A stretch of DNA of 64,000 bases from an uncultured Bacteroidia bacterium. GTDB taxonomy: Bacteria; Bacteroidota; Bacteroidia; NS11-12g; UBA9320. Below the pieces are notes generated by a model. It made no database searches and was not told the origin of the DNA. It saw nothing but the letters and a program-made list of their open reading frames with translations. Both the position numbers and the translations under genes were made by a program. Shown piece by piece: positions 38,222-47,155 of the stretch. The first letter of the stretch is position 1, and each line of letters starts with the position of its first letter. Location of the stretch: assembly GCA_943789165.1 (NCBI GenBank), contig CALSTB010000001.1:1-64000 (forward strand), read 5' to 3'.

Positions 38222-39190
38222 ATGAATCCCGGATTCAAAAAATACCTATTAGATACAACCAAATCATCGGATTGTGAGGAGGTGGATGTCATCCAATCCT
38301 TATGGAGTGGGTATGGCAACATTGTGCGATATGCGTTGATTGATTCATCCCTCAAAACAGTGGTCGTAAAGCACATTGCTCTCAATAAGTCGAATGACCA
38401 TCCGCGCGGTTGGAATACATCATTTGCCCACCAACGAAAGATTACCTCCTACGAGGTTGAAACCTATTGGTATCGTCATTGGAATCAAAAATGTCATTTG
38501 CATTGCCGTGTCCCCGAATTTCTCGGTGCTTATTCCGAGGGTAAAGACCAATGGATTGTGTTGGAGGATTTGGACGTGCACTTTCCTTTCCGCAAGCATC
38601 ATTTGCGTCTTGATGAGGTGAAGCTTTGTCTGAAATGGCTGGCTCACTTTCATGCAAGATTTATGCATCAAAAACCTGAAGGACTCTGGGATGTGGGCAC
38701 GTATTGGCATTTAGGTACACGACCTGATGAGTATGAAAAGATTGAACATCAAAAACTCAAAACAAAAGCACAGGCGATCGATGCGGCCTTACATAATTGC
38801 ACGTACCAAACCATCGTTCACGGTGATGCTAAACTTGCCAACTTTTGTTTTTCGAAAGACGGCAAATCAGTCGCAGCGGTGGACTTTCAATACGTCGGTG
38901 GTGGTTGTGGCATGAAAGACGTCGCGTACTTTTTAGGTAGTTGCTTGACTGGCGATGAATGCGAAATACATGAGGCCGTCTTGTTGGAATATTATTTTAC
39001 TGAACTTCAATCAGCCCTCCAAAAGCTTTCTTTAGAGATTGATTTTACTGCCCTAAAAGATGAATGGACATGGCTCTATCCTATTGCTTGTACAGATTTT
39101 ACCCGATTCTTATTGGGATGGATGCCTTCGCATCAAAAAATTAACCGGTATAATTTGAATTTGATGAAAAAGGTGTTGGCAGAACTGTAG
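38222..39190 (+). CDS. APH-like phosphotransferase
   Basis: 322 residues of the aminoglycoside/choline-kinase-like fold: the kinase Brenner motif IVHGDAKLANFCF (catalytic Asp) and the metal-binding AAVDFQYVGGG followed by GMKDVAYFLGSCL. The N-terminal LWSGYGNIVRYALI is a nucleotide-binding lobe. The preferred substrate cannot be read from sequence; ecdysteroid-kinase-like or choline-type acceptors are both possible. It stands alone between divergent and convergent neighbours. Confidence 0.85.
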   Translation: MNPGFKKYLLDTTKSSDCEEVDVIQSLWSGYGNIVRYALIDSSLKTVVVKHIALNKSNDHPRGWNTSFAHQRKITSYEVETYWYRHWNQKCHLHCRVPEFLGAYSEGKDQWIVLEDLDVHFPFRKHHLRLDEVKLCLKWLAHFHARFMHQKPEGLWDVGTYWHLGTRPDEYEKIEHQKLKTKAQAIDAALHNCTYQTIVHGDAKLANFCFSKDGKSVAAVDFQYVGGGCGMKDVAYFLGSCLTGDECEIHEAVLLEYYFTELQSALQKLSLEIDFTALKDEWTWLYPIACTDFTRFLLGWMPSHQKINRYNLNLMKKVLAEL

Positions 39191-39212
39191 TCATGCGCCG
39201 ACAATACCACGA

Positions 39213-39716
39213 TTACTGGACAACGAAGGTCTTTTTATAGATCTCCTGATTCTTATAGAAATATTGTAATACCCATTTACCCTTCACAATTTCATAGTCC
39301 TCTTCAAAGGTATAATACATCCATTGTTTCGTGTTTGTTACAATACCGTCTTCTCGTGTAACGCTACCGACTTGTTCTCCGCCAGGTGCTCCAATTTTAC
39401 TAGGAAAGGTCCATCGTCGGGTTACTGGAAAATACGCATTGATGTTCGACAGCAATACAAAATTGACCCCGAATACGCGACCAATTTCACCAGTAATCGT
39501 ATCTGTCTTTTCGGTGATACTCATTTTCGAGTGACTTACCGTGTTACCTGAAGGAGATTTGTCATCATCGTCTTCTGTAACGGACGTCCCACCAACACTG
39601 ATGACTCCATACGATAGTTCCTTAAAGGCTATAGAAATGTCCTTCGACTTAGACATGGTACAACCTGATAAAAACACCATGGTTACGCACGCCGCTATTC
39701 CGATTATTTTCTTCAT
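39213..39716 (-). CDS. Lipoprotein, possibly DUF3859-like
   Basis: 167 residues with a clear lipoprotein signal (IIGIAACVTMVFLSGC, Cys at 19). The mature part is beta-rich, with TITGEIGRVFGVNFVLL early and YTFEEDYEIVKGKWVLQYFYKNQEIYKKTF at the end, an arrangement that resembles DUF3859 proteins; this is a weak assignment. A TAGCTTTA element (one mismatch to TAnnTTTG) is 5 bases before the ATG. Confidence 0.7.
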   Translation of the reverse strand: MKKIIGIAACVTMVFLSGCTMSKSKDISIAFKELSYGVISVGGTSVTEDDDDKSPSGNTVSHSKMSITEKTDTITGEIGRVFGVNFVLLSNINAYFPVTRRWTFPSKIGAPGGEQVGSVTREDGIVTNTKQWMYYTFEEDYEIVKGKWVLQYFYKNQEIYKKTFVVQ

Positions 39717-39721
39717 TGGTT

Positions 39722-39729
39722 TAAAGCTA
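39722..39729 (-). promoter_or_regulatory. Near-consensus TAGCTTTA element
   Basis: Minus-strand TAGCTTTA, one mismatch to TAnnTTTG, 5 bases from the ATG of the lipoprotein gene. Confidence 0.35.
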
Positions 39730-39749
39730 ATTTCAATATTAACGAATAC

Positions 39750-40439
39750 TTAATAATACGTCAACTCCCTCGTTTCAACAACCTCTTCATTTTCGCGAGT
39801 AATGTATTTTCTTCGAACCCAATGACCTTGCTCATTAAATTCATAGTCATACAATTTTCTAGTCAGCTTCGTTTCTAATCCACCTTGCGTCCATATGCTT
39901 TCCACGACAACACCACGCTCATAAATCAACTGTACCTGATCACTCGTATCTCCATTCGCATTCAATGTGGATTCAATGGTTAGGTCACACCCTGAATATG
40001 TATAAGCCACTTGAGATCCATCATGTAAATTTATCACACTGGGTCTACCATCTTCGTAATGACTCAATACCTTAAAAGTATCTGTTACATAGGGTGCAGC
40101 CGCATGAATGGAATCGTATTTCTCATCTGATAGAAAAAACACCTCTGGCATGTCTTTATGCCTATTTATTATGTGTGTCAATCTTCCATTATCATAGTGT
40201 TTAAGCACTGTCGTCATTTCCATAGTATTATTGATTTTTATGGGTCTTCCATATGTGTCATAATCAATCTGTACAAACGTCTTCCTCATCTCCAGTTCTT
40301 TTGCGGATGTATCGGATTCAATCATGACAAATATTCTCGCGGATTTAATCCCTTTATCAGGAAAACATAAGGTGTTGGTTATTTCTGACTTGCATCCAAC
40401 AAGACTAACAAACGCAAGGCATATATGTGAGAAATTCAT
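39750..40439 (-). CDS. Lipoprotein with Rhs-like tracts
   Basis: 229 residues. Short signal peptide ending in LVGCKSE (Cys at ~16). The mature part alternates strand motifs such as YDTYGRPIKINNT, HYDNGRLTHIINR, HYEDGRPSVINLHDG and YEFNEQGHWVRRK. This YDxxGRxxxI pattern resembles Rhs/YD repeats, here only a few. Function unknown; surface location is inferred from the lipid anchor. It is 6 bases downstream of the methyltransferase gene. Confidence 0.75.
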   Translation of the reverse strand: MNFSHICLAFVSLVGCKSEITNTLCFPDKGIKSARIFVMIESDTSAKELEMRKTFVQIDYDTYGRPIKINNTMEMTTVLKHYDNGRLTHIINRHKDMPEVFFLSDEKYDSIHAAAPYVTDTFKVLSHYEDGRPSVINLHDGSQVAYTYSGCDLTIESTLNANGDTSDQVQLIYERGVVVESIWTQGGLETKLTRKLYDYEFNEQGHWVRRKYITRENEEVVETRELTYY

Positions 40440-40445
40440 TGTTTG

Positions 40446-41051
40446 CTATTTTGGTGCTTCGTTCTTCATGATGTGTTTTTCAATCACATATATCTTAATT
40501 ACAGGGTCAAAAGTATCCAATACCTGACACTCAGTAGCATCCAAGGATTGCAGCAGAGCTTCCATATACCCATTTTGTTTGTATGTTTTAAAGTTTTGGT
40601 AATGACTTGTAAATCTTTGATCCATCCACAACAAAAGACTTTGCTTCCAGTTATTCGGCTTGCTAAATCCGCAAATAATGGTGGTTTTAGCCGTGGTGAC
40701 TTGCTTTTTCAATAATGCAGTGGCTTCTTCCGAATCAACAACATGGTAAAGCAAACTAGCAATGGCATAATCCGACTTTGGTAATACCACTTCACCACAT
40801 AGGTCTGCTTCGAGAAACTGGAGATTGTCAATGTTTTCCTTTTGTTGCCGGACTGTTGCAAAGTCAATCAGTGTTTTTGACTTATCTATTCCAACACCGC
40901 GTTCAATCTTATCTGCCAATTTGAATAATAAATCCCCACTACCACAACCCAAGTCTACGACCATTGAATTGGGTTTTATCAGGTCAACTACTTGCTGTCG
41001 CATTGGTTGTAGATACCTGTCGGTTGTAAGTGATTTGACTGCTCCTTTCAT
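40446..41051 (-). CDS. Class I SAM-dependent methyltransferase
   Basis: 201 residues with motif I MVVDLGCGSGDLLFKL, the acidic GVGIDKSK at motif II and LQFLEADL at motif III. The substrate cannot be told; small-molecule and protein acceptors are possible. Short linkers to the lipoprotein gene downstream (6 bases) suggest one transcript. No lipid or cofactor pathway context. Confidence 0.85.
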   Translation of the reverse strand: MKGAVKSLTTDRYLQPMRQQVVDLIKPNSMVVDLGCGSGDLLFKLADKIERGVGIDKSKTLIDFATVRQQKENIDNLQFLEADLCGEVVLPKSDYAIASLLYHVVDSEEATALLKKQVTTAKTTIICGFSKPNNWKQSLLLWMDQRFTSHYQNFKTYKQNGYMEALLQSLDATECQVLDTFDPVIKIYVIEKHIMKNEAPK

Positions 41052-41113
41052 TGGGTTTGATTAAGAGCGAATTTGTTCTCCAGAATTATCATGCGTTGCC
41101 ACACTGTGTTCAA

Positions 41114-43336
41114 TTACTTGTTGGTCTGTGCTAGCAGCTTTTTTATGTTCTCAACAAATTGAATCATTTGAATATAATCTTTCACCTGCGCGAGTGCCAA
41201 GTTTTTGCTTAAAATGAGGATGGATTCTCCGTTGCTTTCAAGGTGATGAATGCCGCTGATCTCAATAAGTACACGCAGTCTTTCAGTTAAAAAGGACTCT
41301 ACTTCACCAATGTCATCAACTTTTACGATGTAGTCTTCAATCGCATCTTCATACACGACATAATCGATGTCTTTATGCTGCGCGATGTGCAACACCTTGT
41401 CCAAGAAATCTTTCTTTTCAATCGTGAATTTTGGTATTTTAAATGGCAGTTTCAACAAACCCAAGGTCGTTCGATATTCATCTGGAAAAATATCCGCACC
41501 TTCTTCAAATCGCACATCTAATAAGCGCATATGCATGTCCTTATCGTTATCTGAAATACAATTCTTCTGAATTTCTATCGGTCTTGTTTTGAAGAAATAA
41601 AACGACTGTAGGTATTCCAAATCTTCGGTTGGTTCTACCTCAAAGTTCCAACCATAATTTTCCGCCATTTCTTTAAGTAAGTTTTGACGTCTATTCAATG
41701 GCTGTAAGATATTGGTCTTGATCTTGGTGGCTAATTTGTGGTTTGTAGACGAGATATGCTGTTCAATTCCTTTGATTTTAATTTTACCTCCAGCATTGTT
41801 GTGACTTTTCTTAAAGTCATAAATGTCTTCTAAGACCGTAGTTCCCACCAATCTTGTTTCCGATAAATCAATGACGGCTGTGGAACCTTCTGGAATTTGA
41901 GAAAGCAATTTTTTAATATTCAAAATGCTCAAGAAATTAGCAATACCTCTTATCTTTAAGAGATAGGTGCCGTCTGGATTTAACACCAGAATAGACCCAG
42001 AATCATAAATCATCTTGAAAAACCGCGGAATCGATAATCTCGATAAAACCCAATGACTCACAAGGGCTAACATCAATCCGCCTAGCAGTCCAATAAGCAA
42101 GTTGGTGTACAGCGTTAACACCATGGTCCCAGTAAAAAAGATGAGCTGTTCAACCCCGTGGTTATATACTTGTTTAAAGACAGAAGGAGACGCAAGTTTA
42201 AAGCCCGTATACACCAGTAAAATGGCAAAAGCGCACAAGGGCACTAGTTGCATAACGGGGCTTAACAGGACGATAAACAAGAGCAATATCAAACCTTGGT
42301 ACATATTAGACCATTTGGTCTTAGCTCCGTTGTGCACGTTGACGGTACTTCGAATTATGACAGAAATAATAGGCAATCCACCTAACATACCGGCTGCCAT
42401 GGTGCTTAAACCAATGCCAGTTAAGTCTTTGTTTAAATCTGTCTTACGCTTATAAGGGTCTATTTTGTCGATGGCTTTGGCAATAGCCAAAGACTCTATA
42501 CTCGTAATAATCAAAATAGAAACTACAGTCGTCCAAAACTCGATGGTATGAATCTTACCAAAATTAGGATGCATGATAGAATCCATGATATTGTCAGGAA
42601 TATCGAGCAACAAATGCGGTCCGACTTCATATGCTTTTCCAAAGAAAGACATGACGTGGTCTTCATGAAAGTTAAACACATAAGCCAGCGGAATCGAGAG
42701 GGCAATCACCCACATCGGTGTAGGCAACAGGTGAAAAAAGTGGTAGCTGATTTTATTGTGGAACAGCAATAACAACAATCCAAGCAAAGACACAATGACA
42801 ACAAAAGGGTTGGCTTGTGGTAACATGACCATGGCATCGATTAGGTTTTGGACAATATTAGGACTGTCGGAATGAGTGCCGAGGGCAAAATGTATTTGTT
42901 TGGCAAAAATGATGATACCAATCGCCGCAAGAAGTCCGTGAATAACAGAAGATTGGAAAATATCAGCGAGTCGTCCGAGTTTAAGCAAACCCAACACTAC
43001 TTGAATAGCGCCTGAGACAACGATAGCGGCAAGTACATAATTAAATGCCTGACCAGTACCATCATCCATATTGATGATTCCAAGCAAAATAACAGCGATA
43101 ACGCCTTTAGCCGGACCATTTACGGATATATGTCCACCGCGATACAGCGTTGTCACCACGCCACCAACCACAGCCGAAATGATACCTGCCATCGCAGGCG
43201 CACCTGCGGCAAGGGCAATTCCTAACGACAATGGTAAAGCAATGAGAGCAACACTAACTGCTGCAATTAAATCACTTTGCCAATTTTCAATTAGGCCTTT
43301 AAATCCTGATTTTGGTGTAACTTTTGTTTTCTTCAC
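41114..43336 (-). CDS. SulP-family anion transporter with extended cytoplasmic tail
   Basis: 740 residues from GTG 43336. SulP core with ~11-14 membrane helices (~20-440), including ALPLSLGIALAAGAPAMAGI and TTMAAGMLGGLPIISVIIRS; STAS domain (~460-560, GSTAVIDLSETRLVGTTVLEDIYDF); then ~180 further residues (DNDKDMHMRLLDVRFEEGADIF and DIDYVVYEDAIEDYIVKVDDIGEVESFL) that I cannot assign. The substrate may be sulfate, bicarbonate or another anion. The extra tail suggests added regulation. An unusual 430-base intergenic region lies upstream. Confidence 0.9.
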   Translation of the reverse strand: MKKTKVTPKSGFKGLIENWQSDLIAAVSVALIALPLSLGIALAAGAPAMAGIISAVVGGVVTTLYRGGHISVNGPAKGVIAVILLGIINMDDGTGQAFNYVLAAIVVSGAIQVVLGLLKLGRLADIFQSSVIHGLLAAIGIIIFAKQIHFALGTHSDSPNIVQNLIDAMVMLPQANPFVVIVSLLGLLLLLFHNKISYHFFHLLPTPMWVIALSIPLAYVFNFHEDHVMSFFGKAYEVGPHLLLDIPDNIMDSIMHPNFGKIHTIEFWTTVVSILIITSIESLAIAKAIDKIDPYKRKTDLNKDLTGIGLSTMAAGMLGGLPIISVIIRSTVNVHNGAKTKWSNMYQGLILLLFIVLLSPVMQLVPLCAFAILLVYTGFKLASPSVFKQVYNHGVEQLIFFTGTMVLTLYTNLLIGLLGGLMLALVSHWVLSRLSIPRFFKMIYDSGSILVLNPDGTYLLKIRGIANFLSILNIKKLLSQIPEGSTAVIDLSETRLVGTTVLEDIYDFKKSHNNAGGKIKIKGIEQHISSTNHKLATKIKTNILQPLNRRQNLLKEMAENYGWNFEVEPTEDLEYLQSFYFFKTRPIEIQKNCISDNDKDMHMRLLDVRFEEGADIFPDEYRTTLGLLKLPFKIPKFTIEKKDFLDKVLHIAQHKDIDYVVYEDAIEDYIVKVDDIGEVESFLTERLRVLIEISGIHHLESNGESILILSKNLALAQVKDYIQMIQFVENIKKLLAQTNK

Positions 43337-43767
43337 GCACTAAATCGTTGTTTTATCAACGAGCTGAGTAAAATAGTAAATATTCTGAATATTTAACGAA
43401 TGTGGCTAGAAGTTGGATGATAAAAAACAGATCACGTCTGTATCTGATTGGCTAAATTATAATTAGGGTACGCGTCCTGGTTACGCTTTCTTCAATGTAA
43501 AAACGGCTCTTGAGTAACGGTGGCTTCAAAACGTGATACTATCAAATGATACTATCAATTATACAATCTTTAAGGAAACGAGTAATGACCAAAAGTGTTT
43601 TGTGGCTTGGGGTTTCCACAATACTTGAAGCATGATTCAACCTTCTTATCCGACTCTTCTAAGATTCATTACTTGTGAGTAAACTGTCCCAGCCCTCTCC
43701 TATCCGGGCTGCAAAGTTTGCGTTTAATCAAGAATTCGTTCAGTAACCAGTTGTAGCAGTATGTGTT
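43337..43767. other. 430-bp intergenic region upstream of sulP with palindromes and hairpins
   Basis: No coding ORF. It contains a tandem TGATACTATCA palindrome pair (43534-43559) and three hairpins: GTGG...CCAC at 43602-43619, TTACT-TGTG-AGTAA at 43669-43682 and CAGCCC...GGGCTG at 43690-43711. It would be the 5' region of sulP on the minus strand or hold an RNA gene; neither is proven. Confidence 0.5.
43534..43559. promoter_or_regulatory. Two tandem TGATACTATCA palindromes
   Basis: TGATA-C-TATCA occurs twice with starts 13 bases apart. Both arms of each copy are perfect. A 13-base phase is close to one and a quarter helical turns, so two dimers could bind side by side. Function inferred only from symmetry. 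Confidence 0.5.
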
Positions 43768-44232
43768 CTATTGAATAATCTTCGGACCTGATGTCACCGT
43801 TAAACCATGCAACTTATTGTCGGTTAAAGTCACAAGGAAATAACTAGAGGTCTTAGGTTCTTCTTCGTTGATAAAAGGGAATCTGAATTGTTTTAAGTTG
43901 GTTTCCTTAAAAACGGTTTTATGATATTCCATAGAAACGGATATCAAAGAATCAGGAGGGAAACTACCTCGATCCATCGCGGCTTTCCAGGCAGTCATGA
44001 CCTGCTGCCATTGCTCTGTTGTGGCATCTTTCACGGCGTCATCTATAAACAAAACCTTTAAGCTATCTGCATTTCCTTCATGTATAAAACTTAACGCCTT
44101 TTTTGCTAAAATCAGGTCTGTACTATCTTGTTCCATCTGTATCGGCAATCCTGAAGACGTGTTGCTGACTTCACAACTGTTGAAACTGATTAAAGTACAA
44201 AGACAAATAAGTGAGGTAAAGAAGTGTTTCAT
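43768..44232 (-). CDS. Small lipoprotein, SnoaL/DUF3887-like layout
   Basis: 154 residues with lipoprotein signal (FFTSLICLCTLISFNSC). The mature part has the layout of small NTF2-like domains (ALSFIHEGNADSLKVLF, WQQVMTAWKAAMDR, SYFLVTLTDNKLHGLTV), but identification is tentative. Monocistronic between two gene-poor stretches. Confidence 0.65.
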   Translation of the reverse strand: MKHFFTSLICLCTLISFNSCEVSNTSSGLPIQMEQDSTDLILAKKALSFIHEGNADSLKVLFIDDAVKDATTEQWQQVMTAWKAAMDRGSFPPDSLISVSMEYHKTVFKETNLKQFRFPFINEEEPKTSSYFLVTLTDNKLHGLTVTSGPKIIQ

Positions 44233-44257
44233 GGTTAATGAATTTTAAAGTTTTGGG

Positions 44258-44911
44258 CTAAAAACTAACAAATGTGATCAAGTTTAACTGGCTTCTGGAG
44301 GTATTACTCGAAGCTTGGTTCATAAATCCTACTTCGGATCTTACAAGGTCCGAAAATTTATATCCTATACCCCCATACAATCTATTGCGGTCAAAATAGT
44401 TTTCCTCTGGATTGATAAAAATCTCGTTGTACGCAGAAAGGTACCAAGTCTTGTTCTCCATTTTTTTGTTGTTCAATGCCACGTTACACGACATAAAATA
44501 CCGCAAACGAAGCTTCAAATCATCTTCAACCATGCGTTGTTCAAAACGGTATCGGTGTTGTAACGACAACCTACCAAAAGTCTGCTTTGTTATAAACTGC
44601 TGATACACACGGTGCTCATTGAAGTTTCTCTTTTCATCCGTTCCAGCGATATAGGGTTCGCTATAAATAAAGCCATAACCCAACAACAAGTTGTTGTTGT
44701 TCTCTGTGAGGTTGTATCCGACACCTGTACGCAACAGTAGTTGTTCTATATCACCCGCGAAATTGAAATTACGGTACTGTACTTCGTGATGCCAATTAAC
44801 ACGATCGTTTATTTTCTTGTTTCCAAAATAGATAAACCAATTTCCAACGTCGCTTTTTTGAGCAAACAGAGATAACGGCATTAGCATCAATACGATTAAC
44901 AATTTCTTCAT
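44258..44911 (-). CDS. DUF2490 outer-membrane beta-barrel protein
   Basis: 217 residues with a signal peptide (KKLLIVLMLMPLSLFAQ). The mature protein alternates short strands with Tyr/Phe termini (GNWFIYFGNKKI, WHHEVQYRNFNF, LSLQHRYRFEQRM, RLYGGIGYKFSD) and ends in Phe, as expected for an outer-membrane barrel. The family is DUF2490, common in Bacteroidota; role unknown. Confidence 0.88.
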   Translation of the reverse strand: MKKLLIVLMLMPLSLFAQKSDVGNWFIYFGNKKINDRVNWHHEVQYRNFNFAGDIEQLLLRTGVGYNLTENNNNLLLGYGFIYSEPYIAGTDEKRNFNEHRVYQQFITKQTFGRLSLQHRYRFEQRMVEDDLKLRLRYFMSCNVALNNKKMENKTWYLSAYNEIFINPEENYFDRNRLYGGIGYKFSDLVRSEVGFMNQASSNTSRSQLNLITFVSF

Positions 44912-45128
44912 TCTTTGACTTCTTTCTTTATTTCTTTTAGTGTTGACAGATTATTTAGTGCCAAACCAGCACTTTATTCTTCCGGCGGTAAAGGTACAAA
45001 TTCGTGATTTACTCACTCGAATATTGAGAACAAACTGATGACCCATTAGTCATGTTTGGTTGACTTACGGTCTAACTATTTTAAGTGCACCTGGTTCGTA
45101 ATTCATTTGTGATATTCGACTCCATGTT
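44912..45128. other. Intergenic region with a hairpin 3' of the GNAT gene
   Basis: No ORF. Contains AAAC-TG-ATGAC-CCATTA-GTCAT-GTTT near 45033-45058, a strong hairpin that could end the GNAT/kinase transcript. The string TTCGTGATTTACTCA here resembles TTCGTGATTTATTCA at 46391. Confidence 0.4.
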
Positions 45129-45596
45129 TTATTCCAATGTATATATGTATTCTACAATTTCTTTCTTTCGTGCATTGGCAAATCCCTTTTCCTTTCCAAT
45201 GGATTTGAATCCACATTTTTCAAGGACTCTTTGGGACCCATAATTGTCGAATGCCACCCGGGCAAACAGCGGTCTTTTTGCCGAATATTCTAGGAAGCTT
45301 TTCAAACCGGCAGTTGCATACCCCTTTCCCCAATGTTGTTGATCTATCCAATATGAAACGTTTGTCTCCTCGCCTAAATCAAAATGTATTACACTACCAA
45401 CCACTTGGTTTTGGACTCGAATTGTTTGCATACAAATCGTTGTATTTTCAACAATCTTACTCCATTTTGCCATGTAGGCTGCCTTGTCATTTGGATTCTC
45501 AGCTGTAAAAGCTGCCATCCAAATACCTTCTTTGTTGGTTTGAAATTTGAATAAGCTTGCCAAATCTTTTATAGTTGTCTTCTTTAGTTCAATCAT
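45129..45596 (-). CDS. GNAT-family N-acetyltransferase
   Basis: 155 residues from ATG 45596, which gives the usual family start MIELKKTTIKDL. The longer form from 45671 (TAATG overlap with the kinase) is possible but adds 25 atypical residues. Acetyl-CoA site: GKGYATAGLKSFLEY (Q/RxxGxG/A variant), then ARVAFDNYGSQRVLEKCGF. Resembles RimJ/RimL-like small-group acetyltransferases. Second gene after the uridine kinase-like gene. Confidence 0.85.
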   Translation of the reverse strand: MIELKKTTIKDLASLFKFQTNKEGIWMAAFTAENPNDKAAYMAKWSKIVENTTICMQTIRVQNQVVGSVIHFDLGEETNVSYWIDQQHWGKGYATAGLKSFLEYSAKRPLFARVAFDNYGSQRVLEKCGFKSIGKEKGFANARKKEIVEYIYTLE

Positions 45597-45670
45597 TTTG
45601 TCCTTTTTACTAGTTCGCACACTTACCAACTGGCGTGGGAGGCTGTTGGTATCTCCGCAAGAACGCGTCA

Positions 45671-46360
45671 TTAAATATACGTATTTGAAGCAGTCGCATT
45701 TTTGAGAATTATTAAATTATTAAAATCAGAATTGTCAATTACTATATCGGCAAACTTTTCAGGCTCATTTTCTTTCAAATACCTTCTGGAAGACTCGTGA
45801 TACCGTTTATTGTACTTTTCCCTTGTTAATTCAACACCACCCAGTGCGTTTTTATCTCTTTCAACTCCCCTTTTCATAGCAATTTCGAAACTTGTTTTCA
45901 GGTATATTTTTAAGTCCCAATGATTTCTATAAATGGGTTTGAACAAATAAGCTCCATCAGTTATCAAAACGGTATTCTCTTGCAGTTCTATTGGTTCTAA
46001 CTCTACATATTCATCTGTTTCTAAATCGTGAGTAGCACTTGTATAACTCGGCAATTCAGCTTGAGATGATTGTAAGACTTTTTCAACAAAACCTTTTTCG
46101 TTATATGAGTCTTCATAATATCCTTCCGCAGAATCACGCCCTTGACGATATCGCACTTCTTTGTTGAAATGAAATCCATCGATTGATACGTGTATAGCCT
46201 TTATGTTTTCTGAATTTAGATATTCAGTCAATTTTTTTGCCATTTCAGTTTTTCCAGTTCCTTCAATCCCGTTTATTGCTATTCTGACTGGTTTTCTTTT
46301 GTTTTCTTGAATCAACAAAATGTTGCCCTTTATAAGTTCAAATGTTTCTTGTTCAGTCAT
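45671..46360 (-). CDS. Uridine kinase-like P-loop kinase
   Basis: 229 residues. P-loop GIEGTGKTEMAKKL, then IHVSIDGFHFNKEVRY and ENTVLITDGAYLF, the uridine kinase/phosphoribulokinase layout. The true substrate is not clear; uridine, pantothenate-like or other small molecules are possible. It ends as TAATG with the longer form of the next gene. No pyrimidine salvage neighbours. Confidence 0.85.
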   Translation of the reverse strand: MTEQETFELIKGNILLIQENKRKPVRIAINGIEGTGKTEMAKKLTEYLNSENIKAIHVSIDGFHFNKEVRYRQGRDSAEGYYEDSYNEKGFVEKVLQSSQAELPSYTSATHDLETDEYVELEPIELQENTVLITDGAYLFKPIYRNHWDLKIYLKTSFEIAMKRGVERDKNALGGVELTREKYNKRYHESSRRYLKENEPEKFADIVIDNSDFNNLIILKNATASNTYI

Positions 46361-46414
46361 GATTTACTTTGCTGTCACCGGTATATTTAGTTCGTGATTT
46401 ATTCAAAAGCTAAA

Positions 46415-46492
46415 TTACAACATGGGCACTTGTTTACCAATTAGCGGATATTTTGAGTGCCGAGGTAAGCATAGGTATAGCCGATGTTATGC
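46415..46492 (-). repeat. Long imperfect palindrome, attC-like
   Basis: ACAACATGGGC ... GCCGATGTTATGC, about 78 bases: outer arms AACATGGGC/GCCGATGTT (one mismatch), inner GGCACT/AGTGCC and TTACC/GGTAA. It lies 21 bases past the stop of the 46513 gene, the position an integron attC site would have. No integrase in this window, so an integron is only a guess. Confidence 0.4.
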
Positions 46493-46512
46493 TCCAGCAT
46501 TTTTATTTAAGT

Positions 46513-46986
46513 TTAGAATCCAGCATGCTGAGATAATTTTGCTATGTCAAAGATTAATCTTTCAAATGATTGATCGCTCCAATATCGAGGGTGCATAAAC
46601 CCATGTAAAACGCTATTCCTATTATCTCCTTCGTCACTTCTTGTTGATGAAGAAAAATATTCTTCAATCTCTTTCAAAAGCTTCACATAATTTGGATTCT
46701 TGTCTTTATTCTCATCTTTTGCCAGTTTAATTAGGCCAAGGCCGACTTTTCTTTTCTTTGGTTGACCATTTTCATCTAATAATTCTATCCCATATTCACT
46801 TGTAGTTGATCGTATCAGTTCTTCCAAGTAACTATATGCAAATGGGGTCAGAACAGAATATGAATTAGGGAACGACTCATAAATTTCTTTTGCAACTTGC
46901 CAATCTGGAACCCAATTCCAAAAGTGTGCGTATTGCATAATCTCTTCGAAAGCTTGAAAGACTTTGTTATTTTGTTTCTCACTCAA
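46513..46986 (-). CDS. Hypothetical protein
   Basis: 157 residues if started at TTG 46986. That TTG is inside a TAATTTTG promoter match, so the real start may be further in, for example ATG of EEIMQYAHF. Helical, with FWNWVPDWQVAKEIYESFPNSY and CRs such as ESTTSEYGIELLDENGQPKKRKVGLGLIKLA. No family recognised. It has the 78-base palindrome directly behind it and the same strand as kinase and GNAT genes. Confidence 0.65.
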   Translation of the reverse strand: MSEKQNNKVFQAFEEIMQYAHFWNWVPDWQVAKEIYESFPNSYSVLTPFAYSYLEELIRSTTSEYGIELLDENGQPKKRKVGLGLIKLAKDENKDKNPNYVKLLKEIEEYFSSSTRSDEGDNRNSVLHGFMHPRYWSDQSFERLIFDIAKLSQHAGF

Positions 46987-47155
46987 AATTATACTAAGGT
47001 TTATTTTTAAAGTTTGACTTCACTCTGGGTATCTAAAAGGAAGCGTTGGTTATTTTAATTTTTGGAGCATAACTTCTTTATATACGAATATAAACTTCCT
47101 ATAAATAACGCCTAAGGGTTTTGGATATGCGAATGTTCCGTTGTCTTATAATCAT
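46987..47155. other. Intergenic region, no gene
   Basis: AT-rich. A near-palindrome TATATACGAATATA and the split pair GCGTT ... AACGC are present; nothing else is seen. Confidence 0.3.
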
